From assembly GCF_039993895.1 (NCBI RefSeq), contig NZ_CP121194.1:124001-188000 (forward strand): DNA of 64,000 nt, read 5' to 3'. The DNA is from Edaphobacter paludis (GTDB lineage: Bacteria; Acidobacteriota; Terriglobia; Terriglobales; Acidobacteriaceae). The translations under genes were made by a program, and so were the position numbers. Positions 21,043 through 29,413 of this stretch are shown piece by piece (positions within the stretch are counted from its first letter, which is position 1; every line of letters starts with the position of its first letter). The notes beneath the pieces were generated by a model that searched no databases, was not told the DNA's origin, and saw nothing but the letters and a program-made list of their open reading frames with translations.

Positions 21043-21080
21043 AAAAAAGGGGCTGCGAATCTCGCAGCCCCTTTTCATTT
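21043..21080 (+). terminator. Intrinsic terminator, probably bidirectional
   Basis: Perfect arms GGGGCTGCGA (21049-21058) and TCGCAGCCCC (21062-21071) with a 3-base loop. Six A precede and TTTTCATTTT follows. It serves the DUF6580-like gene and could also stop transcription from the minus-strand gene ending at 21121. Confidence 0.92.
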
Positions 21081-21120
21081 TGGAGGAGTCTTCATCTGTT
21101 TAGAGAGTCGAAGAAATGCG

Positions 21121-21777
21121 CTACGCCGACGGTTCATCCTCCACCGGAAACCGAGTCCCTCGCCGCTTGCTGAACAGCTTACGGACGATATAGGCCACCA
21201 GCAGCGCGGCCAGTATCCCAACCACGCCAAGCACATAGCCGAGGTGCTCGTGCACGGCTCCGCCCAGGGTCTTCAGGATCGCAGGACCATAGACGATCGT
21301 AACCACCGCTTCCAGCAGAAACCGCAGGAACTTACCAGAAAAAACCGCGCCAAAGTACCAGAGCGGCTTCATCTCAAACACGCCCGCCGCAAACTCAATC
21401 ACTTTCACAGGCATGGGAGGAGGCATCATCGCAGGAACCATGATTGCCAGAAATTCCTGCCGCTCAAAACGGTCGCGCAATGCCTCATAGCGCTGCCGGT
21501 TGATCCGTTTCAGCAGGAAAAGCTCTCCACCTGCGCGCCCAAAATAGTAGGGAACCAGGCTTCCGATGGCCGACCCGGCAGCCGCCATCACACAGTAAAT
21601 AAGGAACTTGGCGTGGTCATGCGCAACATAATCGATGACCAGGGCATCGATCGGCACCGGAACCGACGATGTATCCACGATGGCAAGCGCACCCAGGCCC
21701 CAAACTCCCAACGGCTTCAGCAGCACGAGCAGAGCGGTATTCAGTTTATGAAAGAGAGAAACCGGAGAGATTTTCAC
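21121..21777 (-). CDS. DedA/VTT-domain membrane protein
   Basis: 218-residue VTT (DedA, SNARE-associated) family membrane protein. It has an N-terminal reentrant-type region with VDTSSVPVPIDALVIDY, then GSAIGSLVPYYFGRAGGE (family G-x-x-x-G-x-x-x-x-Y motif), a basic cytoplasmic loop, the FxRQEFLAIMVPAMMPPPMPVKV segment, and two C-terminal helices before a basic tail. DedA-family members are linked to lipid scrambling or flipping of polyprenyl phosphate. The precise substrate here is unknown. It is 39 bases downstream of the MogA/MoaB gene on the same strand and may be co-transcribed with it. Confidence 0.83.
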   Translation of the reverse strand: MKISPVSLFHKLNTALLVLLKPLGVWGLGALAIVDTSSVPVPIDALVIDYVAHDHAKFLIYCVMAAAGSAIGSLVPYYFGRAGGELFLLKRINRQRYEALRDRFERQEFLAIMVPAMMPPPMPVKVIEFAAGVFEMKPLWYFGAVFSGKFLRFLLEAVVTIVYGPAILKTLGGAVHEHLGYVLGVVGILAALLVAYIVRKLFSKRRGTRFPVEDEPSA

Positions 21778-21816
21778 GAGGAAACCTTATTTTACCCTCT
21801 ATTTAGCTCGGAAATT

Positions 21817-22335
21817 CTAACCTGCATTTAGCCCGGAATGCTCCGTCTTTCCCGCCAGCAGATCCAGCGCATGAGGCAGCAGCGGAAGCACCGCGCGAAG
21901 CGAACTTTCCGCTCCCGCCGGGCTTCCCGGCAGATTCACAACCAGAGTCTCTCCGGTTACCCCACAGACCGCACGGCTAAGCGCTGCAAATGGAGTATGT
22001 TGCAAGCCCTCGGCACGCATGCGCTCGGCCAGCCCATCCACGATCCGCTCGCACACCAGCCGAGTGGCGTCCGGGGTCACATCCCGGGGGGCCAGCCCTG
22101 TACCTCCAGTGGTGACGATCAACTGTGCATTTCGCGCATAATGCCGCAAAGCCGTAATGATTGCGTCTATATCGTCCGGCAAAATTCGCAGCAACACGCC
22201 TTCCAGTCCGGCAGTTTTCAGCATTCGGGCGACGGCTGGCCCGGATACATCCGTCTGCTCTCCCTTGGAGCAGCGATCGCTGACAGTAATGACAACCGCA
22301 CGGGTATCGGCAGAAAATCTTTGATTCACCCACAC
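21817..22335 (-). CDS. MogA/MoaB-type molybdopterin biosynthesis protein
   Basis: 172-residue single-domain protein of the MoaB/MogA family, which adenylylates molybdopterin before molybdate insertion. It shows [20 protein letters not shown] at the N-terminus, the molybdopterin-binding [17 protein letters not shown], and NLPGSPAGA near the C-terminus. Length is normal for the family. It is divergent from the TonB-type gene, with a 149-base shared upstream region. MogA and MoaB cannot be told apart without alignment. Confidence 0.86.
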   Translation of the reverse strand: MWVNQRFSADTRAVVITVSDRCSKGEQTDVSGPAVARMLKTAGLEGVLLRILPDDIDAIITALRHYARNAQLIVTTGGTGLAPRDVTPDATRLVCERIVDGLAERMRAEGLQHTPFAALSRAVCGVTGETLVVNLPGSPAGAESSLRAVLPLLPHALDLLAGKTEHSGLNAG

Positions 22336-22484
22336 AGTTTACGGCCCGGACACTGCGCAACCCAACCCTCTCTCGCTATAAAGATGAGAAAATAAAAGGA
22401 ACTAGGCAAACCAGGGTCATTCTCTGGTCAATCATCGCTGACGGGGCAACTTTCGTCCCCCGCAGCCGTCTGAACACATAATCA

Positions 22485-23498
22485 ATGCCACCTGTAGAAA
22501 CACCACCCAACTCCGTGCCGCCATCCCCACCCGCCAAGGTGCGCACCGGACGTTACGGCGAACTCGAAGAGCACGAACTCATCCACCTGCTCGACTCTCT
22601 CGATGACGAGCGCTCTCGCGCGCGCTTTCGCGAATCCGTCTACATCTCCCTGATCTTTTATCTTGCCTTCGCCTGGTTCCTCTTCTATGGCCCTCGCATT
22701 CTGTTCCATCAACCCCGGGTTATTAATCCGATGGATGTCCTCAGGGAACGGGACAAGAACATTACCTACCTGAACACGCCGAAGGACATCTCGAAGGAGC
22801 TTTCGCACCGGCAGACCAAGGCCCCCAGGCCAACGCTCGACAAGAAGACGTTGCAGCAGCTTCAATCCATGGAGAAGGCCCGAGTTCCGGCACCCGCACC
22901 GCCCGCTCCAACTCCTCAGCCACCTGCGCAGCAGCCCGCGCCGCAGCAGGCGAAGCAGACCCCGCCGCCGCAACCGCTGCCTCAGCAGGAGCAGGCGATT
23001 GTCGACGCGCCGAAACCCGCGCCCACGAAGCCGAACTTTGGCAATCCCAATCAGACAGCCGGCGACACCATCCGCAGCGCAGCGCAGGCAGCGGCACAAA
23101 ATCGTGGCAACGGCGGAGACTTCGGCACAGGCGTTCCGGTGGCCCATCAGGGACTTAACACCGGCGTCGACGTTCTCTCCGACACCATGGGCGTCAACTT
23201 CGACCCCTACCTCAAGCGAATCATCTACGAGATCTATCACACCTGGCTTCCGCTGATTCCCGAGGAAGCACGCCCCCCGCTCAATAAGCAGGGAGAGACT
23301 CTCATTCGCTTCACCATCCTGCCCGATGGTCGCATCGGCGCCATGACTCTCGACGGATCGACCCACGACCAGGCCATCGACCGCGCGGCCTGGGGTTCCA
23401 TCACCGGTGTGGGCCAGTTTCCTGCGTTGCCCAAGGAGTTTCACGGCCCGAACCTCGAACTCCGCATCCACTATCTCGTCAACAAGAACCCCGAGTAG
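22485..23498 (+). CDS. TonB/TolA-type energy-transducing protein
   Basis: 337-residue protein with a cytoplasmic N-terminus of about 50 residues, one transmembrane helix (about 52-72, SLIFYLAFAWFLFYGPRIL), a long Pro/Gln/Ala-rich periplasmic linker (about 110-185) and a C-terminal TonB-C-like domain (FDPYLKRIIYEIYHTWLPLIPEEA ... ILPDGRIGAMTLDGST). This is the usual TonB/TolA plan, with the linker spanning the periplasm. The cytoplasmic extension is longer than in classical TonB. ExbB/ExbD are not nearby, so the motor must be encoded elsewhere. Confidence 0.8.
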   Translation: MPPVETPPNSVPPSPPAKVRTGRYGELEEHELIHLLDSLDDERSRARFRESVYISLIFYLAFAWFLFYGPRILFHQPRVINPMDVLRERDKNITYLNTPKDISKELSHRQTKAPRPTLDKKTLQQLQSMEKARVPAPAPPAPTPQPPAQQPAPQQAKQTPPPQPLPQQEQAIVDAPKPAPTKPNFGNPNQTAGDTIRSAAQAAAQNRGNGGDFGTGVPVAHQGLNTGVDVLSDTMGVNFDPYLKRIIYEIYHTWLPLIPEEARPPLNKQGETLIRFTILPDGRIGAMTLDGSTHDQAIDRAAWGSITGVGQFPALPKEFHGPNLELRIHYLVNKNPE

Positions 23499-23504
23499 GA
23501 ACGG

Positions 23505-23663
23505 ATGCCCGCAAGGATCTCGAAGCAGAAGTCAGTCCAGCCACGGCACCACGAACGCCGCCGTCAGCTCAGAGGCTTGCTTCTGATTGCGGGCGCAGTG
23601 CTGCTCTTCAGCCTGCTTCGCGCACATCACGTTTTCAACCCCGGATGGTGGCGACTGTGGTGA
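23505..23663 (+). CDS. Small basic single-pass protein ORF ahead of miaA
   Basis: 52-codon ORF starting six bases after the TonB-type gene and overlapping the start of miaA by 19 bases. It has a very basic N-terminus (MPARISKQKS, then RHHERRRQLR), one hydrophobic helix (GLLLIAGAVLLFSLL) and a Trp-rich end (NPGWWRLW). The tight spacing on both sides and the positive-inside single-helix design favour a real small membrane protein. No function is known to me. It may mainly couple translation into miaA. Confidence 0.5.
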   Translation: MPARISKQKSVQPRHHERRRQLRGLLLIAGAVLLFSLLRAHHVFNPGWWRLW

Positions 23664-24604
23664 CGAATCCGCTTATCGTTCTGGTTGGCCCCACCGCCAG
23701 CGGCAAGACCTCCCTCGCCCTGCGCCTCGCCGAAGAATTCAACGGTGAGATTGTCAGCTGCGATTCGGTCGCGGTCTATCGCGGGATGGAGATTGGCACA
23801 GCTAAGCCATCGCAGGAAGAACGCTCCCTCATCCAGCATCACATGATCGACGTCGCGTGGCCCGACGAAGCCTGCACTGCCGGCGACTATAGCCGCCAAG
23901 CCCGCGAGGCACTCAGCGGCATAACGGAGCGAGGGCATCTGCCCATTGTTGCCGGGGGAACGGGGCTCTATCTCCGTGCACTGATCGATGGACTCTTTCC
24001 TTCACCTCCCACCAATCCGGATTGGCGCGAGCATCTTCGCCATCGCGCCGAAACTCACGGTGCGGCTTATCTTCACCGTATTCTTACGCGTCTAGACGCT
24101 ACCGCCGCCGCAGCCATCCACACCAATGACGTGCCCAAGGTCATCCGTGCGATCGAGGTTTCGTTGGCGGCAAAACAGCCGCTTACTCAGCAATGGCAGA
24201 AGGGACGCGATGAGCTGACCGGCTACCGGATACTTCGTCTCGGCCTCGATCCGCCGCGGCCACTTCTTTACGAACGCATCAATCAGCGTGCTGCAGCGAT
24301 GTTCGACCGCGGACTCATCGAGGAGACAGAACGTCTCATCGAGCGTTACGGTCGCGACTGCCGCCCGCTCACCTCTCTGGGCTATGCCGAGGCGGCAGCC
24401 GTTCTGCGAGGCGAACTCACCCGCGAGCAAGCAGTCGTCCAGGCACAGCAGGGCCACCGCAACTACGCCAAGCGCCAGGCTACATGGTTTCGCCGCGAGG
24501 CTGGCATTCATTGGCTCAAAGGCGTTGGCGGTGACCCAGGCATCACAGAGCAGGCCCGGCAGCTAGTCGCGCAACACCTGAACGCAAACAACCCCTCAAG
24601 CTAG
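23645..24604 (+). CDS. miaA: tRNA dimethylallyltransferase MiaA
   Basis: 319-residue MiaA, which transfers a dimethylallyl group to N6 of A37 in tRNAs reading UNN codons. It has the P-loop GPTASGKTSLA (about residues 15-25), the substrate-binding DSVAVYRGMEIGTAKPS, AGGTGLYLRAL, and the tRNA-binding SLGYAEA and GHRNYAKRQATWFRR segments. Length is normal. The ATG at 23645 overlaps the preceding small ORF; GTG 23660 is an alternative start that would shorten the protein by five residues. It lies in one transcription unit with the TonB-type gene. Confidence 0.94.
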   Translation: MVATVVTNPLIVLVGPTASGKTSLALRLAEEFNGEIVSCDSVAVYRGMEIGTAKPSQEERSLIQHHMIDVAWPDEACTAGDYSRQAREALSGITERGHLPIVAGGTGLYLRALIDGLFPSPPTNPDWREHLRHRAETHGAAYLHRILTRLDATAAAAIHTNDVPKVIRAIEVSLAAKQPLTQQWQKGRDELTGYRILRLGLDPPRPLLYERINQRAAAMFDRGLIEETERLIERYGRDCRPLTSLGYAEAAAVLRGELTREQAVVQAQQGHRNYAKRQATWFRREAGIHWLKGVGGDPGITEQARQLVAQHLNANNPSS

Positions 24605-24795
24605 ACGAGAGTGCTTTTTTCGTTCCGCGGCGAACGGAGGAATCTGCGGTTTGGGTGCCTCTACGTCTCGGGAACAAGGCTCTGAATCTCGAGCCGGCTG
24701 TGCGTTTGCCTCAACAAAGATGTAAATCGAAACAGCCCCACCACCGAATCATGGCATGATCGATAGTCAGAGTCAGATCGAGGGTTTGGAGAATC

Positions 24796-26625
24796 ATGCC
24801 AAGTTACGTTCCCAGCAAAACCGCCGCTACTACAGTCCCTGATATGCACGCCGGATATAGCCGCTTTCTGCTGCTGGTCGCGGGGCTTGGCGGCCTCCTG
24901 TATGGAGTCGATGTAGGAATCATCGGGGGAGCGCTGCCTTATCTCGAAGCCACCTCCGGGCTCAACGCGGGACAACTATCGATCATCGTGGCGGCGGTAT
25001 TGCTGGGCAGCGTCTTCTCGACGCTGTTTGCCGGAATTCTGGCTGACTGGATGGGACGTCGCCCTCTCATGATCCTGAGCGGAGTGGCATTTGTCCTCAG
25101 CATTCCAGTCATCGCTCTCTCACATGGCTACGGCCCGCTCTTTTTGGGACGTCTGCTGCAGGGTATCAGCGGCGGATTCATCGGCATGGTCGTCCCTCTT
25201 TACCTTGCGGAGTGCCTCTCGGCCTCCAATCGCGGCAGGGGAACCGGCGTCTTCCAATGGATGCTCACGCTCGGCATCGTCGCTGCGGCGCTCATCGGCA
25301 TCTACTACAGCTATCGCGTCGAAGCGGTCGCACGGGCGTCAAGCGCAGCCGCGCTCTTTGCCTTCAAAGACCAGGCGTGGCGGCACATCTTCTGGGTCTC
25401 TCTGCCGCCCGGAGTCCTTTTTGTTCTGGGCAGTATCTTCGTGACGGAATCGCCCCGCTGGCTCTTTCGCCAGGGCAGGCATGAAGCCGCAAAAGCCGCG
25501 CTGTTACGTTCCCGCTCGGAGGAACAAGCCAACATTGAAATGCAGGAGATGCAGGCAGTCGCCGCGACGAACACGCCAACATTCGAAGGAAAGAAGGCGG
25601 GCGGCTCATTGCTGCAGCGCAAATACGTCGTTCCTTTTGTGCTGGCCTGCGTCATTCTTTTCTGCAATACGGCCACCGGCATCAACTCCATCATTGGATA
25701 CAACACCGGCATCCTGCTGCAAAGCGGCCTCTCCGATCTATCGGCGCACTGGGGCTATGTCATCTTCACCATGGTCAACTTCATTATGACTATGATCGGC
25801 ATGTCGCTGGTCGATAAGTTGGGACGAAAGGTCCTCTTTATCGTCGGAACCGGCGGCATTATTCTGTCGCTCACCAGCGTAGGCCTCCTGTTCATGAAAT
25901 CGGAGAAGGTCAGCATCGATCGCAGCAGCGCCGTTCAGGCGATGGTGAGATCCGACCAGACACTTTCCTTTAAATTCACGCCAGATCAAGCTCAGCAGCT
26001 TCTCTCCACAGAAGTCCCATCAAACCAGGCGGTAGACAGTCATCGCGCATCTCTGGTCGTGGTCTACTCTTGCGGCGACTTCACCTCGGCCACAAATTTC
26101 GTTCGTTCCGACGACGTAGCCGCTCCCCTGACGATCTCTCGTAGCGACTGTCTTCCGCAGAACAAGTTCGACGCCTTCCTCAAAAATCCCTTCGCCAGCC
26201 TCGACGCCGCCCGCTCCGCACCCCTCAAAATCGATCACGCGCTGATCGGCAGCGTCCCCGAGAAGAGCCACGGATGGCTCGTTGCCTTGTGCCTTTATCT
26301 CTTCATGGCCTGCTATGCCGTCGGTCCCGGTGTCTGCGTCTGGCTGGCTCTCACCGAGTTGATGCCAACCCGCATCCGTTCCAATGGCATGAGTATCGCC
26401 CTGGTGATCAACCAGCTCGTCTCGACGATCCTCGCCGGAATCTTCCTTCCTTTTGTAAGTAAATATGGATACTCGACGATGTTCTTTGTCTTCGCCGGGT
26501 TTACCGTGATCTATATCCTGACCACCGCTATCTTCCTACCGGAGACTAAGGGGAAGACCCTGGAAGAGATCGAAGAGCACTTCAAGACAAGAGGAGAGAA
26601 GGCTGCTCCACTGCCTTCTCTCTAA
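24796..26625 (+). CDS. MFS sugar porter with a long periplasmic loop
   Basis: 609-residue major facilitator of the sugar-porter family (MFS_1/Sugar_tr). Typical motifs are GGLLYGVDVGIIGGALPYL in helix 1, GILADWMGRRPLM between helices 2 and 3, a PLYLAE motif in helix 5 (VVPLYLAECL), PESPRWL-like VTESPRWLF, DKLGRK, and PETKGKTLEEIEEHF at the end. Between helices 9 and 10 there is an unusually long hydrophilic insertion of about 120 residues containing two Cys (YSCGDF, SDCLP), so the protein is about 100 residues longer than ordinary sugar porters. GGAG lies eight bases before the ATG. The DeoR-type regulator that follows on the same strand may control it. The sugar is unknown. Confidence 0.87.
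   Translation: MPSYVPSKTAATTVPDMHAGYSRFLLLVAGLGGLLYGVDVGIIGGALPYLEATSGLNAGQLSIIVAAVLLGSVFSTLFAGILADWMGRRPLMILSGVAFVLSIPVIALSHGYGPLFLGRLLQGISGGFIGMVVPLYLAECLSASNRGRGTGVFQWMLTLGIVAAALIGIYYSYRVEAVARASSAAALFAFKDQAWRHIFWVSLPPGVLFVLGSIFVTESPRWLFRQGRHEAAKAALLRSRSEEQANIEMQEMQAVAATNTPTFEGKKAGGSLLQRKYVVPFVLACVILFCNTATGINSIIGYNTGILLQSGLSDLSAHWGYVIFTMVNFIMTMIGMSLVDKLGRKVLFIVGTGGIILSLTSVGLLFMKSEKVSIDRSSAVQAMVRSDQTLSFKFTPDQAQQLLSTEVPSNQAVDSHRASLVVVYSCGDFTSATNFVRSDDVAAPLTISRSDCLPQNKFDAFLKNPFASLDAARSAPLKIDHALIGSVPEKSHGWLVALCLYLFMACYAVGPGVCVWLALTELMPTRIRSNGMSIALVINQLVSTILAGIFLPFVSKYGYSTMFFVFAGFTVIYILTTAIFLPETKGKTLEEIEEHFKTRGEKAAPLPSL
26594..26622 (+). repeat. Perfect hairpin over the end of the sugar porter gene
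   Basis: Arms GAGAGAAGGC (26594-26603) and GCCTTCTCTC (26613-26622) with a 9-base loop. It ends directly at the stop codon. There is no T-tract, so it may be a weak terminator or an mRNA 3' stabiliser rather than an intrinsic terminator. Confidence 0.5.
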
Positions 26626-26786
26626 CCCGTCGGTTCCCAAAGACCGTCACAATTGCCGCTTCGCAGTGTGCTGCCCGTCACCCTGCGCCGAAAGCCTCTT
26701 CTGATATAAAAGGAACGTCCCGGGCCAATCGCATCGAATCAACCCAGGTAGCCGCCTGTCAACGAAGACGAAACTGACCACAAGAG

Positions 26787-27623
26787 ATGAAGAATCCAAA
26801 CATGAAAAAACGGAACCAGACACCCAGTGCACACTCCGCCCCGAGCATTGAGCCCAGCAAGATGCTGATCGGCGAGCGGCGGCAGCACATCTTGTCGCTC
26901 ATTCACCGCGACGGACGCGTTCTGGTTTCGGAACTCTCTGAATCGCTCGGCATCTCGCCGATCACCATCCGCAAAGACCTCGACTACCTGGAGGCCCACG
27001 GCGTCGTGCAACGCACCCACGGCGGCGCTCTATCACCTCAAGGCAGCACCATGACAGACCCTTCCTTGAAGGAAAAGGAACATCGCCAGATCAAGGAAAA
27101 GCAACGGATCGCCGCTGCCGCCATCAAGCTGGTAAAAAACGGACAGTGTGTTCTTCTGGACTCAGGAACGACGGTTACGACAATCGCACGCGCCCTTCGC
27201 GAGTTTTCCAACCTGACGATTGTCACGAACGCAGTTAATATAGCTGCTGAATTGAGCGATACCAACTTCGAAATCATTCTTACCGGCGGGACTCTACGTA
27301 AGAACTCCTTCTCGCTCGTCGGCCCAATGGCGGAAGACATGTTGGGGCAGATACGCGCCGATATCCTCTTTCTGGCTGTCGATGGCTTCGACCCGAAGAT
27401 CGGCATCACTACACCTAATGTTCTGGAGTCGCGAGTCAATCGCGCGATGGTCAAGGCCTCACGAAAAGTCGTCGCCGTCTGTGATTCCACGAAGTTCAGC
27501 CGTTCCAGCATGGCGTTGATCGTGCCGCCTACGGCAATCCATACCGTCATTACCGACGATCAGATCTCCGATGCAGACGCCGATGCACTCCGAAGCGCCG
27601 GTATCGAACTCATCATCGTGTAA
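26787..27623 (+). CDS. DeoR/GlpR-family transcriptional regulator
   Basis: 278-residue DeoR-family repressor. After a basic, disordered N-terminus of about 30 residues comes the DeoR helix-turn-helix (RRQHILSLIHRDGRVLVSEL ... ISPITIRKDLDYLEAHG, ending VQRTHGGAL). The C-terminal sugar-phosphate-sensing domain has LLDSGTTVTTIARAL, NAVNIAAEL, GGTLRKNSFSLVGP and DGFDPKIGITTPN. Such regulators usually answer to a phosphorylated sugar. Position 160 bases after the sugar porter suggests control of that gene or of itself; no operator palindrome was identified. ATG 26802 is an alternative start. Confidence 0.9.
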   Translation: MKNPNMKKRNQTPSAHSAPSIEPSKMLIGERRQHILSLIHRDGRVLVSELSESLGISPITIRKDLDYLEAHGVVQRTHGGALSPQGSTMTDPSLKEKEHRQIKEKQRIAAAAIKLVKNGQCVLLDSGTTVTTIARALREFSNLTIVTNAVNIAAELSDTNFEIILTGGTLRKNSFSLVGPMAEDMLGQIRADILFLAVDGFDPKIGITTPNVLESRVNRAMVKASRKVVAVCDSTKFSRSSMALIVPPTAIHTVITDDQISDADADALRSAGIELIIV

Positions 27624-27637
27624 CGATGGCCCCTCAG

Positions 27638-29407
27638 CTATCGCCCCTGATATCGCTTCAGTACGTCCGCCATGGACACTGTGCCCTCCAGCGCTCCACG
27701 CATGGCTCGATTGGTGATCGGCAGCAAGGGCCACCGCTTGAAGTGAGGCAGCGTGCTGGCAAGCGGAAGATCGGGAAATAATACCGGCGTCCGCTCCTTG
27801 CCAAGTCGCTCTTCAAGCGAAAGAGCGGGATCGTCCTCGCCTGCCTTCGCAAACAATTCTTGCAGTTCATCATGCTTCGCAGCGTACCAGAGACCGTCAC
27901 CGCAATGCACGAGCACCACTGAGGCGTCTTCCATGCCGCTGTATTGCGCTACGGCTTTCATCGCATCGGCAACCGTCTCCGAGCCTTGCAGAATTGGAAC
28001 GATGACAGGCTGTATCGCATCTTCGATATGCAGCTCGCTCTCCTCGCGCTGCTCCTCCATCGAAGGCAGGTCGAGGCCATCCTGATGGGTCAACATCTCA
28101 AAGATAGGGACAGGCTGCAAGCTACGTGAAATGACATACGCAATGGTATTGGCAAGGATCACGGGAACAATGATCGAGTAGTTCCCACTGACCTCCAGCA
28201 CCATGAAGACCGAGGTCAAAGGGGCGCGCAAAAACGCAGCGAAGAGCACCCCCATGCCCACCAGAGCGTAGGACGCAAGCGATCCGGTGAGATGTAGTTG
28301 CGGAAAGTAAAGCTTCTCAAACGCACCAATGGCTGCTCCCAGCATTGCTCCAATAAACAGCGTGGGTGCGAACATGCCGCCCGGTGTTCCACTGGAGAAC
28401 GACAGCGTCGTCGCAATAATTTTGAAGAGCGCCAGCAACAGCAGCATCTTCCAGGCGAACTGGGCGTGCATGGCCTGATCGATGACCTCATAACCCGCGC
28501 CCATGACCTGCGGCAGGCCAAAATATCCGATTCCACCCACGAGCAACCCCGCCAGTCCAGGCTGCAACATCTGAGCCCACGCCGGTTGTCGACGCAGACG
28601 AGGCCGTAGATAGCCAAGTGCCTTGGAAAAGATCAGCGCCGCAACACCGCCGAAGACGCCCAGTACCGCGTACGCGAGCAACTCACGCGAGTCGAATGTG
28701 ACCGTTGGGATACGGAACATCGGCTCCGCTCCCCAGAACGAGCGTGCCACGACGACGCTTGACACCGCCGACAGAACGATGGAGCCAAGCACCGCCGCGT
28801 TCCATTGTCCGATGACCTCTTCGATGACGAACAGGATCGCCGAGATTGGCGCATTGAAAGCCGCGGCAAGGCCTGCAGCCGCGCCAATAGGAGCGAAGAG
28901 CCGCAGACGCTCGCGAGACAGTCCCATCCGTCGGCTGATTAAGGATGCGACACCGGCGCCGATCTGCAGCGACGGATCCTCTGGCCCGAGAGAGTGTCCG
29001 CTGCCGATAGCAAGTGCAGAGAGCATAAACTTGCCTATCACAGTGCGAAACGAGATGTAGCCGTTGTTGATATAAAGAGCGGCCTTGGTCTGGTTGACAC
29101 CGCTGCCGCGAACCTGCGGGAAGACATACCGCGTCAGCACAGCGATGAGTAGGCCAATGACGGCAGGGATGATGAGAAGTCGTGGCTGGTGCGAATTTGG
29201 CGCGGAGCCGAGCAAAAGCACCTGAAGCCAGTCGATGGCCATGCGAAACGAGACCACCAGAAGGCCCGAGATGATGCCAATGAAGATTGAGAGCAGCAGA
29301 AAAAGCCGCTCTTCGCGAGCAGGCGCAATTTCAGCCTTGTCGGCGAGCGAGGACGTGGATACTTCTTTCAATCCCGGTTCCTTCTCCATGAGATGTTCCT
29401 GTGTCAT
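27638..29407 (-). CDS. ClC-family chloride/proton antiporter with C-terminal CBS region
   Basis: 589-residue ClC protein. The ClC core (about residues 30-440) has GSGVNQTK where GSGIP is usual, GPEDPSLQIG where GREGP is usual (the gating Glu kept), FVIEE with the internal proton glutamate, GGMFAPTLFIGA and the GNY that coordinates the central anion. Both glutamates suggest an H+-coupled antiporter. The C-terminal 130 residues resemble a pair of CBS modules (PIFEMLTHQDGLDL at the start, LPITNRAMRGALEGTVSMADVL at the end). ATG 29407 is used; a second in-frame ATG at 29389 has a better-spaced AGGA. It follows the TPR gene by six bases on the same strand, so both form an operon. Confidence 0.88.
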   Translation of the reverse strand: MTQEHLMEKEPGLKEVSTSSLADKAEIAPAREERLFLLLSIFIGIISGLLVVSFRMAIDWLQVLLLGSAPNSHQPRLLIIPAVIGLLIAVLTRYVFPQVRGSGVNQTKAALYINNGYISFRTVIGKFMLSALAIGSGHSLGPEDPSLQIGAGVASLISRRMGLSRERLRLFAPIGAAAGLAAAFNAPISAILFVIEEVIGQWNAAVLGSIVLSAVSSVVVARSFWGAEPMFRIPTVTFDSRELLAYAVLGVFGGVAALIFSKALGYLRPRLRRQPAWAQMLQPGLAGLLVGGIGYFGLPQVMGAGYEVIDQAMHAQFAWKMLLLLALFKIIATTLSFSSGTPGGMFAPTLFIGAMLGAAIGAFEKLYFPQLHLTGSLASYALVGMGVLFAAFLRAPLTSVFMVLEVSGNYSIIVPVILANTIAYVISRSLQPVPIFEMLTHQDGLDLPSMEEQREESELHIEDAIQPVIVPILQGSETVADAMKAVAQYSGMEDASVVLVHCGDGLWYAAKHDELQELFAKAGEDDPALSLEERLGKERTPVLFPDLPLASTLPHFKRWPLLPITNRAMRGALEGTVSMADVLKRYQGR

Positions 29408-29413
29408 CGCTTC

